A DNA stretch of 64,000 bases from Artemia franciscana (Eukaryota > Arthropoda > Branchiopoda > Anostraca > Artemiidae), in the NCBI RefSeq assembly GCF_032884065.1, contig NC_088872.1:11209654-11273653 (forward strand). The letters are read 5' to 3'. Shown here piece by piece: positions 35,098 through 46,113 of this stretch (its first letter is position 1; the number at the start of each line of letters is the position of its first letter). Both the position numbers and the translations under genes were made by a program. Under the pieces are notes generated by a model. That model saw only the letters and a program-made list of their open reading frames with translations. It ran no database searches and was not told where the DNA came from.

Positions 35098-37131
35098 TTA
35101 CAGTAAGATAAGGTGGACTGCATCCTCCTGTAGAACATCTTGCTGCTGAATTGATGAGGTGACATGATTAGTGGGTGTGATTGGGTGTGGCCTCCCACTG
35201 GTACTTCCATTCCGTGTTAGTCCACTCCAAATCAACTGCATTTTTGAAATAATTAATTGATTCACCAGAGATAGTCTCATTGGAAAGACTGTTTCAAGTT
35301 GAGACAGCACATACTGAGGAAAGTTTGTCCTCTCTCTGCATCTAGAGTGCTCCTGCTGCAGCTTCATTGAGTAGCCTTGTGTCATGGTGGCAAGAGAGGG
35401 AGTAAAAATGGAGTTAGCCATGTTGTTTTGGTACGTTTTCTTGACAAAAATGACATCTCCTCTGTGCTGCCAGTAAACCAATGTGAGTATCTTCAGGCAA
35501 TGCAGATGTTCAGGGTAGGGAAGTTGTTGGTGTGGGGCACAAAGCTTAGTTGCTCTTCTCTGTATGCTCTCTAGGGCTGCCACATCTCCCTTATATTGAG
35601 GATTTGTAACAGTGCAGCCAAACTCCAAATGCAGTCTTACAAGAGCATTATATAATTTTCTTATTATCAGAGGATGGTGTGATGATATGGTTTGTTTAAT
35701 TAGTCCCAGGGCTCTGTTGGCCTTAGTAACTTGTTGCATAGTGTGCTCATGGAACTTAAACTTCCTGTCAAAGATCACCCCTAAGTCTCATTCACTCTCA
35801 ACAGCCTCAACTTGGATATGTGTGCCAGATTTATCCAGCATAAAATATGAAATCTGATTGTTGTGGGGACCCATATGAAGGACTTTGCATTTTGATGGGT
35901 TGAACTCCATCATCCAGGTGGAAGCCCATAAGGAGAGACTATTCAAGTCATTTTGCAGGGTTCCATTGGCAATTCCAATTAGTTTGCTGTCATCAGCATA
36001 GAGATTGATGGGGTTTTGTAGAACATCCTTACAGTTATTAATATATATAGAGAAGAGGGTGGGACCAAGGATGCTTCCCTGGGGTACCCTGCTTATAACT
36101 GGTGCAGGCTCTGAAAATATGGGGTCTCCATTGTCAGAATAGACCATGACCTTCTGGATTTGGCCAATCAGAAACAATCTTATCCACTCCACAGTGTCAG
36201 CATGGACTCCATATGCCTGGAGCTTATGTAAAAGATATTTGTGGACAACTTTATTGAAGGCCTTGGCTTGGTTGAGTAACAGGACATAAACTGCTTTACC
36301 TTCCTCAATTAATTTAGTGACTATATCATAAGAGTGGATCAGGTTTGTCTCAATGGAATGACTCCTTCTGAAACCATGTTGAGATTTCAACAATAAACCA
36401 TTTTGTTCAAGGTGGTTAATAATAGCATCATTGAAAATACTTTCAAGCAGTTTAGAAATGACTGATATTAGACTAATAGGCCAGTAATTTTCAGGGTTAT
36501 TTTTATCTCCCTTCTTGAAAATTGACACTATATTGGCCGATTTCCAATCAGCTGGTACCATCATCATCCTTATGGACATCTTAAAAATATCAGCCAGTGG
36601 AATGGCAACAAGAGCTGCAGCTTCTTTCAGCAAATGTGGATGAATGCCATCAGGGCCCTGGGCCTTGTTTGGATCCAACTTATTCAGGTGCTTGAGAACA
36701 TCATCCACATCAATCACAACAGATGGCATTTTGTGGACATGGTTTCTTTTTGGGAAAGGGGGAGGAGGAGATACTAAAACTGAATGAGAGAAATTAGTGG
36801 CAAATATGGCATTTAAACAATTTGCAATGTCTGTAGGGGAATCAAACACAGTAGCATCAGAATGTATAAGCTGGCATATTCTATGTCTATTAGGATTAGA
36901 GCTGGAAACATACTTCCAAAACTTTTTAGGGTTTGTTTTTGCACTAAGGGCTATATTTACTTCATAATCACTTATGATTTTACGTGTGAGATTTCTCAGC
37001 TTGTTACAGCATTTCTTGAAATCAGCAAGATGATTCTCCCGTTTTGATTTCTTGTATTTCTTCCATGCCTTATTCTTACTCTTAATGCCTTCTCTTACCT
37101 CTTTAGTGAGAAATGGCACTGTTTTATGCAT
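35098..37131 (-). pseudogene. Nearly intact LINE reverse transcriptase, CR1/Jockey-like, inactivated
   Basis: Two in-frame minus-strand segments (37131-35788, 447 codons, and 35778-35098, 226 codons) are parts of one ORF split by a single TGA at 35785-35787. In order they show the linker helix (KAWKKYKKSKRENHLADFKK), ANIVSIFKKGDKNNPENYWP, ISLISVISKLLESI, SQHGFRRSHSIETNL, motif A region LLLNQAKAFNKV, motif B SRVPQGSILGPTLFSIYINN, motif C NLYADDSKL, and a C-terminal DRKFKFHEHTMQQVTKANRA with ALESIQRRATKLC. Motif A carries Asn where catalytic RTs have Asp, so the enzyme would be dead even without the stop. No endonuclease domain lies upstream, so it is 5' truncated. Confidence 0.95.
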
Positions 37132-37554
37132 CTTCTAAAGCAAATGCTATAACAAAAAGCTTTTTGAACTGCTTGAATAAAACCCCCAGACATCAGTAAA
37201 AAGCTCAAATTAGGGAAAAAATATTCAAGCTAAAAAATAAGAAAAGTTAGGCAAATACAATGGTGAGACCATTCACTTTAGGTAGGGTAATTGGGACTTT
37301 ACAGTGATTTAATTGTTGGAGTGGCAATTGGGTGCCTGACTGCTGGGTATCTTACCATGTTTCATAATAGTCTATGTACAAAACTTGTTGTCAACAGATT
37401 TTCTATTTGCCTCCACTGTTAATCACTTTTTTGTACATAGATTAATTACCCTAATTTGCACTTCAGAGCAAATTAAGATCATCTTGGTCTGTGAATTGCT
37501 CCATACTTGATGATGTGAATGATTAAATATCAATTGAGTCTCACTAATTCTTCC
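37132..37554. other. Short spacer between two LINE fragments
   Basis: AT-rich, unassigned. It contains no visible endonuclease sequence for the downstream-reading LINE. Confidence 0.4.
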
Positions 37555-38485
37555 AGGGAACACCATTCTATTCAAAATCTAGTAACTACTTGAAAGCTTC
37601 ATTGTTGGGTGTTGAGACCATTGCACCCAAGAGACTATTCCAGTGGTTACTAAACAACAGGAGGAAAACTGTCGTCAGTATTGAGTTTTGACACATGTCT
37701 TGAACAGCTTCTTTGAATGTCCCCTCCTGTCAGTGCCAATATTTTGGGAAGTTGATAAGTGAATTAAGGGGGTTTCTTGTGTAGTAAGCTTATAGGTCAT
37801 GAGCATGTCAGCTCTTTGTTGTCAGTAAACTAGTGTAGATAATCTCAGATTCTTCAATATGGCTTGTCTCTCATCTTTGTTACATCCTTAGTAGCTCTGC
37901 TTTGCACCTGTTCCAAGAGCTGTAGATCACCCCTGTATCCTGGTGAAGCTATGCACATTCCAAAATCAAGTACTGGTTTGACAAGGGCCTTGTGTAACCT
38001 CATGAAAACATAAGAAGACCTACTGGAGATAGTGCAAGGAAAGAGTTTGTATGAGACACAGTCTTCTTGCAGTTTGAATTGAATTTATGCTGGTTGCCAA
38101 CAACAGTTCCAATACCCCTTTCTTTATCCACAGCTTGTAGCTTTTGAATGTTGTTTACAGCTGGATTGACCATAGTATACTTAAAACTTGAGTTGGACTT
38201 GCCAAAATGTATAACACTACTTTTGCCAGTATTGAAACTCATGTACCATGATCTTGTCCAGTTTTGAATATGGTCAGAATCTGCTTGTAGTGACTCATGG
38301 TTGACTGCACCAAACAACTTTGAGTTCTCAGCATAGAGAGTGAGGTGATTTGTAGCTATGTGAATAATATTTTTTATATAGATATTGAACAGGGTAGGTC
38401 CTAAGACAATACCCTGCAGGACACCACTGATGACTCCATATTTCTCAGAGAGAATTTGTTTTTGTTTTTTTGAAATTGCATGCAT
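37555..38485 (-). mobile_element. Second, more degraded LINE RT fragment, same orientation
   Basis: The open part (38485-38000) encodes VISGVLQGIVLGPTLFNIYI (motif B) and HLTLYAENSKLFG, where YADD has become YAEN. It continues through a thumb-like segment to KERGIGTVVGNQHKF. Below 38000 broken frames read ALVKP-FGM-like sequence, then EQVQRRATK-like sequence, and finally NHWNSLLGAMVSTPNNEAFK near 37620-37560, the usual C-terminal end of such LINEs. It is a relative of the 35098-37131 element, not its missing part. Confidence 0.85.
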
Positions 38486-38767
38486 TCATATTTGAAATAT
38501 GCATTATAACAATACTACCTGTCATTGTGGTAACATTTTAGGCTTATTTCTGGATGCATATTACAATTCTATAATTAAGCTACTTAACATAAGAATTTGA
38601 AATGGTCTATGATTGGTCTGTTAAAAATTGTTCACATTATGAAGTAAGAATTCATGTATTAACATGTTTCCTTCTGCAAAGTAGAAATAAAAGGGTTGTT
38701 TAAAAATTTTTGTATCTGAATCTCAAACTCCATTGCTATTCCTTTCTGAATTCTATTATGAGATCAT

Positions 38768-38936
38768 TCCTAGGGGGGGCAACCAGGGCAGTTGCCCTGA
38801 GTGTTGTGGTTGGGGAGTGGGGCATGACTGGGAAATTGTCCATTTTTACAGTTTTTCTTTTAATTCAGCTATTTTTTCTTATGTTTGAGTCAAGAGAGGG
38901 TGTTGTAATTAATCTTGCTCCAGGTGCCAGCTGAAC
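38768..38936 (+). mobile_element. MITE-like block with GC-rich ends
   Basis: GGGGGGGCAACCAGGGCAGT followed by TGCCCTGAGTG at the left, and TCTTGCTCCAGGTGCCAGC at the right, resemble the end blocks of the 19859-20212 element. Boundaries are approximate. Confidence 0.45.
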
Positions 38937-39039
38937 AGTTCCAGGTGGAACAGCTCTCAATATGACATGAGGATGAAAAAAAGAGACTCAACAGAAAAAT
39001 GGTTCTATAAGTATTCACCATAATTTCTTTTCAACTGTG

Positions 39040-39646
39040 TCTGTGGACACCTTTGAAAAGTTCAAGATTGGGGTTAATGGAGACTGGCCTCTGGCCAATT
39101 TTTCTTCTAGTACAAGGGATTCCTACAAGAAACCCGCTTGTTCCTGAACCCTATCTCACAGACAAGAAATTTAAAATATTTAAGGTAAAGTTTCATTCTC
39201 ATAACATGGCCATTTTATAATATGGGAAAAAGCCTCAGATCTATAATTTTACCATCAAAAATTTATTATTGCACTTAGTGTAGACGTTTTACCTTAAATT
39301 GCAGCTAGGAGTAATCTAAGGATTTCAATCTAAGCTATCTATCAGCTATCTCTGTTATTAGCTTGAAGGATTTCAAGCTAAGCTATCTCTGTGTATACCT
39401 TTGAAAAATTCAAGATTGGGGTTAATGGAGACTGGCCTTTGGCCAATTTTTCTTCTAGTACAAGGGATTCCTACAAGAATCTGCTTGTTCCTGAACCCTA
39501 TCTCACAGACAAGAAATCTAAAATATTTAAGGTAAAGTTTCATTCTCATAACATGGTCATTTTATAAGATGGCACTTAGTGTAGACTTTTTACCTTAAAT
39601 TGCAGCTAGAAGCAACTTATGGATTTGAATCTAAGCAATCTAAAGA
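39040..39646 (+). repeat. Tandem duplication, about 300-350 bp units
   Basis: The segment from CCTTTGAAAAGTTCAAGATT to the CTAAGCTATCT region (39040-39345) is repeated at 39388-39646. Shared phrases include GGTTAATGGAGACTGGCC, ACAAGGGATTCCTACAAGAA and GCTTGTTCCTGAACCCTATC. The second copy lacks about 47 bp present near 39225-39270 of the first. A few point differences separate the rest. Confidence 0.92.
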
Positions 39647-42600
39647 GTTTCGATGGTTTCTTGCATGGAAATCATACATTTCATGGTCTAGGCTGTCTTA
39701 AAGTAGCATATCATGATTACTTATAGTTCCACTTAGGCTAAGTTGCCTTACTTATGCTATTATGTTATGTGTTTTTAAATTTTCATATGCCTATTTTGCA
39801 TGAGTTCCATAAACCATACATAGAATTCAAATCAGGGCATGTTGAACAAAATTAAGTTTTGAAACATTCCACAAAATGAACAAGGATATTAAGAATGTTA
39901 ATTATATGAATGTAAAATTTTTCTATTGTAAATGAGAATGGATTAGTATAAACTAGGAATTGGTTAGCAGTAGATATAAAGTTGTCTTTTTGAAGCATTC
40001 TGGCAAAAATGGTTGCTATTTGTCAAGGTCTGACTGTAAATGCTACCCCCTCCTGCATTAATGAGAACTTTCTTGAGAATACCTTGTGAAAATGAGCGGC
40101 CTTGTTTAGTATAATAAAACTCTGAGGTCTCTTAGTTTGGGATTTTAATCATTCAAACTTGGAGTGGTAACTTATCAATTGATTTTTTTTGATTTTTTTT
40201 GTAAACATAGGCATATAAAAATAATGCTTGAATTTACTGTGTCTTTTGAATACTATCTTATTTTTCAGGTGTGAAAAAATAGTAACAAATAGTTAGAAAT
40301 GAATTGGAATAATTCAGGTGCAAGGCATGATTTTGACTTACCCGAGATACAGGACATGAAGTCATATAATACTAGAGTGGTGAGTTGAACATATTTGGCT
40401 TTGACTCTTATGTTTGTATGACGAAACTTCACAACCTTCTTTTGTAAGTGTTGGGATCTAATTGTAAAAAAAATATGTTCATTTGAGGTACTGTCGTTTG
40501 AATGCAATTGCATTGAATCAGAATCTGGGGAAGGGTGTCATTGGTGTGGGTTTGTTTTAATTTTGTTGAAACACAAAAGCCCTTACTTCTAATTACATCT
40601 CAACTCTTACACCTTACATTAGTTTATTTTTATTACTTGATTTCTGACTGTTTTAATATTATGTTCATATTTACCCAAAATAGGATGGTCATTACTACCT
40701 TCCCCCTTCCATCTTCTCGTTAAAGTTAAATTTTGCACAATAATGCTTCAAAAATAATGATTAAACAATGAAAAATATGTCTTCTTACATTGGTTTTGCA
40801 GGGGTAGATCTGAAACGCCAAAAATAATATTTCTTTGTTGTACTGTGTAAATTTTTCAGAGAGGGGGCTCATTGGAAATATTGTACATGGGGGAATATAT
40901 CTTCCTCCCAGCTTTTCACATGTGCAGACAAAAATATGAATTTGATCTTTTATGTCATACTAAAAATAGTTCTGCAATAAAAGGAAATTTACCAGTCCTT
41001 TACTGTTCATATTGAACAAGTTGTATAAATATATTCTACCAATCAAAAGAGGCTATGGGATGAGCAACCCCCCCCCCCTCATCCCGCGATATTGAGCTGA
41101 AGAACTTCTTTTGAACCTAATTTGACACACAAAAGCCCTTACATCCAGTAAATATATATTCCTTCTTTTTTCTAATTTAATTCCTTGACAGTTTTTGAGC
41201 ATGCTGTTCTCACAAAGGGTCATAATATTGAGGCTGATCAACTGCAAAGTAATGGAAATTAAGGCAAGGGAACATTATCTTTGGTATTGGTTTATTTTAT
41301 TTCTGTTAATAATACACCAAATAAATATAAGTCTTTCTTTTAATTTTTGCTTATTTTTTCAAGTTGCAGTCAATGCAGATTTATCATGAATGCAGTCAAA
41401 TCTCGTTAATTGCTAAAAGGCAAGAAGGGCCTGTGCTCCCTCCCCTAGATTTTGAAATAATCTTGAATTTTTGTTGTTGGTATTTTCTTTAAACAAATGA
41501 CCAATTCGCCCCCCCTAGATAATGAAAAATACATTTTGTCGTCTCCCCTACATTTTCTTGAATTTCCTGGAACTGCTTTAGTTCGAGACTCTTGCATTTG
41601 TGTGCACTGTTTCATGGTGATAATCCTAAAGATGTTTGCTGACCTCTTTTATTTTGTTTTTCGGGTTGTTCTCACATTTTAATTCCTCAGAGGATCATTC
41701 AGGGATATTGGAGGATTTTACCTAGGGTTCAAAAATTGAAAGTTCATTTCTCTTGGGGGCTGTCTTTTAGATCACTCTATTAGGGGATCTTCCCTCTGTA
41801 AACAGGAATATAAGGAGAATTCCTTTGGTTTATCACATATAACAAGGATTATTTCATCAAATTTTAGTTTATACCCCAATTCCCCCCAAAAATGTTTTTT
41901 AATTTCTTGGGGAGGGAAATCTAGAGGAGGGAAGCATAGAATACAGGCCCCCCTTGTATCTCTCCAGTTAACGCGACTTGACTGCAATCTTTCATTAAAA
42001 GAGTGCAAGTGAGAATAAGGATTGCCAAAATACATGTTCGCTATTACTTCCAGTTCCTGTTATTTTAATCTACAAGAATATATTTTTATTGACAATTTTG
42101 ATTTTGATTAGAAATGTAACCAAAAGCTTAATGGCAAATTGTGCAAAGACACAGCTTTAGAAGGAGGAAAAGGGTCGCAGTAGAAAAAGAAGCAATAACT
42201 ATATTTGTTTATTATTTAAGCTCTCCTGACCTCTTTTGCTAGCCTCTCGCTCCCTAGACGTATATTGAGCTCTTTATAGTTTGGAACTTATGGGGAGTCA
42301 GGGTTGCCATTGACATTGAAAATATCCCAAGATTTACTTGCAGAAAAGCCAAGGTCTTAAAAAACCGAAGGTATAATATATGCTCAATACACTCTTTCTG
42401 TGTAATGTTCAGCATAATAAATCTTTGGAAAAATTTCGAGGTGTAACAATCTTGATAGTAATGAGGGACAAGTGAAAATTAAATTTTTTTTTGTCCTGGG
42501 ACGAAAAACTTAGTAAATAGAGGTTAAAGTGGTCATCAAATGCTTTTGGATCATAGCTATATAAAATAAGTATTTGGCTCACCACTAAATGTTCCAATTA

Positions 42601-42663
42601 TTATAAATTGATACATATCAGGTAGGTAGCACTAGCTAGCATCTAATATGTACAATATTCATC
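39647..42663. other. Low-repeat region, no gene established
   Basis: Several short open frames (40265-40513 minus, 41195-41389 plus, 41497-41682 plus, 41772-42035 minus) lack support. 41075-41085 is a C-run. 41405-41570 (CTCCCTCCCCTAGATTTTGA, GCCCCCCCTAGATAATG, GAAAAATACATTTTG) resembles the MITE-like blocks at 6360 and 49986. Confidence 0.45.
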
Positions 42664-44335
42664 ATACAGTTCGTGGTAACGAACTGTAGTAAGGAGCGAC
42701 CCGGCTCAATAGTAACCAAAACTCTAAAAAATGGAATTTTGATACCAATACCTACATCAAAAGAATCGCATTTTAATGCTGATTTTGAATATATAAGTTT
42801 CATAAAGTTCAGTCTTACCCATCAAAAGTTACGAGCCTGAGAAAATTTGCGTTATTTTAGAAAATAGGGGGAAACGCCCACTAGAAGTCATAGAATCTTG
42901 ACGAAAATCACACCATCAGATTCAGCGTATCAGAGAACCCTACTGTAGAAGTTTCAAGCTCCTATCTACAAAAATGTGGAATTTTTTTTTGCCAGAAGGC
43001 AGATCACTGATGCGTGTTTATTTGTTTTCTTGTTTTTTTGTTTTTTTTTCCCAGGGGTGATCGTATCGGCCCAGTTGTCCTAGAATTTTGCAAGAGGGCT
43101 CATTCTAACGGAAATGAAAAGTTCTAGTGCCCTTTTTAAGTGACTAAAAAAATTGGAGGGCACCTAGGCCCCCTCCCACGCTAATCATTTTACCAAAGTC
43201 AACGGATCAAAATTCTGAGATAGCCATTTTGTTCAGCATAGTCAAAGAACCTTATAACTATGTCTTTGGGGACGACTTACTCCCCCACAGTCCCCGTGGG
43301 AGGGTAACAAGTTACAAACTTTGACCAGTGCTTACATATAGCAATGGTTATTGGGAAGTGTACAGGCGTTTTCAGGAGGATTTTTTTGGTTGGGGGAGGG
43401 GTTGAGAAGAGGGGGATATGCTGGGGGAACTTTCCATCGATAATTTGTCATGGGGGAAGAAAATCTCCATGAAGGGAGCCCAGGATTTACTAGCATTATT
43501 TAAAAAAAAAAACAATGAAAAAATAAATATGAAAAAGTTCTTTCAGCTGGAAGTAAGGAGCAGCATTAAAACTTAAAACAAACAGAAATTATTACCCATT
43601 TGAGGGGCTCACCTCCTCCTAATACCTCGCTCTTTACGCTAAAGTATTTTTAGTAATTTCAACTATTTATTCTACGGCTTTTGTGATTCTGGGGTCATTC
43701 TTAATGAATTGGGACAAAATTTAATCTTTATTGTAAAGAGCGAGGATCTGACAAGGGGGCGAGCCCCCTCATATATGTAATAAAAATATGAGAATACAAA
43801 AGTTCTTTACGTAAGCTAATTTATAAGTTACGTAAATCTTTTACTAATAAAAATATTCGTAAAAAATTAAAAATTCTACTTGCCTTTTTAATTAACCAAA
43901 AAATCGGAGGGCAACTAGGCTTCCTCCCCCGCTCTTTTTTTCTCAAAATCATTTGATCAAAATTATGAGAAAGCCATTTAGCCAAAAAAAAAAAAAAAAA
44001 AAATGCAAATTTTGTTTTAATTATTCCTCTGCGGAGAGCCAAAATTAAAACATGCATTGATTCAAAAACGTTCAGAAATTAAAAACTTAAAACGACCAGA
44101 AATTACTTCGTATATGAAAGAGGCTGCTTCCTCATCAACGCCCCGCTCTTTACGCTAAAGTTTTTTACTGTTTTAAAAAGAAGAATTGAGAGAAAGAGTC
44201 AAACTTTAGCGTAAAGAGCGGGGCGTTGATGAGGAAGCAGCCTCTTTCATATACGAAGTAATTTCTGGTCGTTTTAAGTTTTAATGTCGCTCCTTACTTT
44301 CAGTTAAAAAAACTTGTTTTTTTTTTTAATATAAC
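42664..44335 (+). mobile_element. 1.7-kb foldback element, copy II (near full length)
   Basis: It starts with the mini-hairpin CAGTTCGTGGTAACGAACTG (42668-42687; 8-bp stem, 4-base loop). It continues TAGTAAGGAGCGACCCGG, CAATAGTAACCAAAACTCTA, TACGAGCCTGAGAAAATTTG, GATGCGTGTTTATTTG plus a T/G-rich tract, GGGGTGATCGTATCGGCCCA and CTCCCCCACAGTCCCCGTGG. Foldback 1 is at about 43535-43790 and foldback 2 at 44085-44279. The end is CAGTTAAAAAAACTTG with a T-run. It has no ORF of note. It faces copy III tail to tail. Confidence 0.93.
44085..44279. repeat. Perfect 77-bp palindrome arms (foldback 2 of copy II)
   Basis: The left arm 44085-44161 and right arm 44203-44279 are exact reverse complements over 77 bases, separated by 41 bases. 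The outer end reads ACTTAAAACGACCAGAAATT and the inner end GCTCTTTACGCTAAAGT. As RNA or single-stranded DNA this would fold into a very stable hairpin. Confidence 0.97.
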
Positions 44336-44375
44336 TCAGGAGCTGAAAAAAACCTCTCTGTTTCCTTGTGAAAAT

Positions 44376-44409
44376 CTTATGGTGGCGCAGTAGATCGATC
44401 TCTGCTGGC
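44376..44409 (+). mobile_element. Truncated SINE head between two inverted elements
   Basis: TGGTGGCGCAGTAGATCGAT followed by CTCTGCTGGCAA matches the tRNA-like head of the SINE family at 4355-4823 and 21125-21232. It is cut off by the start of the reversed element at about 44410. Confidence 0.7.
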
Positions 44410-46113
44410 AATTAAATAAAAAAAAAGTTTTTTTTAACTGCTAGCAAGGAGCAACATTAAAGCTTAAAAGAACATAAATTGATCCGTATATGAAAGGGGT
44501 TGCCCCCTCCTTAACGCCTCGCTCTTTACGCTAAAGTTTGACTCTTTGTCACAACTCTATTTTTTCAAACAATAAAAACTTTAGTGTAAAGAGTGAGGCG
44601 GTGAGGAGGGGACAACCCCTTTAATATACGGAACAATTTCTGTTCATTTTAAGTTTTAATGTCGCTCCTTTCTTGCACTTAAAAAAAACTTGTTTTGTTA
44701 ATTTAATTTCTGGACGTTTTTGAATTAATGCATGTTTTAATTTTGGCTCACCGCATATGAATAATTAAAACGAAATTTGCACTTTAATTTTTTTGCTAAA
44801 TAACTTTCTCATAGTTTTGATCTGAAGATTTTTATAAGACAAAGGGGTGGAGGAGGAGGTCTATTTTTCCTCCAATTGTTGGTTACTTAAAAATGCAACT
44901 AGAATTTTTATTTTTTTAACGAACGTTTTTGTTGGTGATAAATATACGTAACTTACGAATTAACTTACGTAATGAACCTCTATATTTATGTATTTTTATT
45001 ACGTATCTGAGGGGGTTCGCATCCTACTCAATACCTCGCTCTTTACACTAGAGCTTCAATTTTGTCCCAATTCTTTGAGAATGACCCCTGAATCACAAAG
45101 ACCGTAGAATAAATAGTTGAAATTACTAAAAATACTTTAGCTTAAAGAGCAAGGTATTGTGGAGGAGACGAACCCCCTTATATACGTAGTATTTTCAGTT
45201 CGTTTCAAGTTTTAATGCTGCTCGTTACTTTCAGTTGAAATTTTTTTTTATTTATTTTCTCATTGCTTTTTTTTAATAATACTAAAAAACCCTGCGCCCC
45301 TTCATGGAAATTCTCTTCCCTCATGATAAATTCCTCCACGGAAAGATCCTCCCATGTAACACCCTCCGCCGACCCACCCCCACCCCAACGGAAAAAAGTC
45401 CCCCTGAAAACGTCTGTACACTTCATAATAACCATTACTGTATGTAAAATGGTCAAAGTTTGTAACTTGCAGCCTCTCCCCCGGGAACTGTGGGGGATGA
45501 ACTAGTCGCCAAAGACACAGTTATTGAGTTTTCGACTAAGCTTAACAGAATGGCTATCTCAAAATTTTGATCCGGTGACTTTGGTGAAAAAATGTGCGTG
45601 GGAGGGGGCCTAGGTGCCCTACAATTTTTTTGGTCACTTAAAAAGGGCACTAGAACTTTTAATTTCCGTTAGAATGAGCCCTCTCGCGACGTTCTAGGAC
45701 TACTGGGTCGATACGATCACCCCTGGGAAAAAAAAAACAAAAAAAAAAACAAACAAACACGCATTCGTGATCTGTCTTCTGGCCAAAAAAATGCAAAATT
45801 CCACATTTTTGTAGATAGGAGCTTCAAACGTCTACAGTAGGGTTTACGCTGAATCTCGTGCTGTGATTTTCGTTAAGATTCTATGACTTTTATGGGGTGT
45901 TTCCCCCTATTTTCTAAAATAAGACACATTTTCGTAGGCTCGTAACTTTTGATGGGTAAGACTAAACTTGATGAAACTTATATATTTAAAATCAGCATTA
46001 AAATGCGATTCTTTTCATGTAACTATTGGTATCAAAATTTCGTTTTTTTAGAGTTTCGGTTACTATTCAGCTGGGAAGCTTCTTACTACAGTTCGTTACC
46101 ATGAACTGTTTGA
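44410..46113 (-). mobile_element. 1.7-kb foldback element, copy III (reverse, near full length)
   Basis: Read on the minus strand it starts TCAAACAGTTCATGGTAACG at 46113. It follows the same order as copy II: ACCGAAACTCTAAAAAAACG, TACGAGCCTACGAAAATGTG, the T/G-rich tract, GGGGTGATCGTATCGACCCA, AGTGCCCTTTTTAAGTGACC and CATCCCCCACAGTTCCCGGG. Foldback 1 is at about 45255-45005 and foldback 2 at 44705-44410. Its foldback 2 belongs to a different sequence variant (GGGGTTGCCCCCTCC) from copy II. It encodes no protein. Confidence 0.93.

Noticed and set aside
42664..44335. Foldback element as a structured non-coding RNA gene
   Set aside because: The stems are impressive, but the copies are dispersed in both orientations with truncations, which is how transposable elements behave; no promoter evidence is visible.
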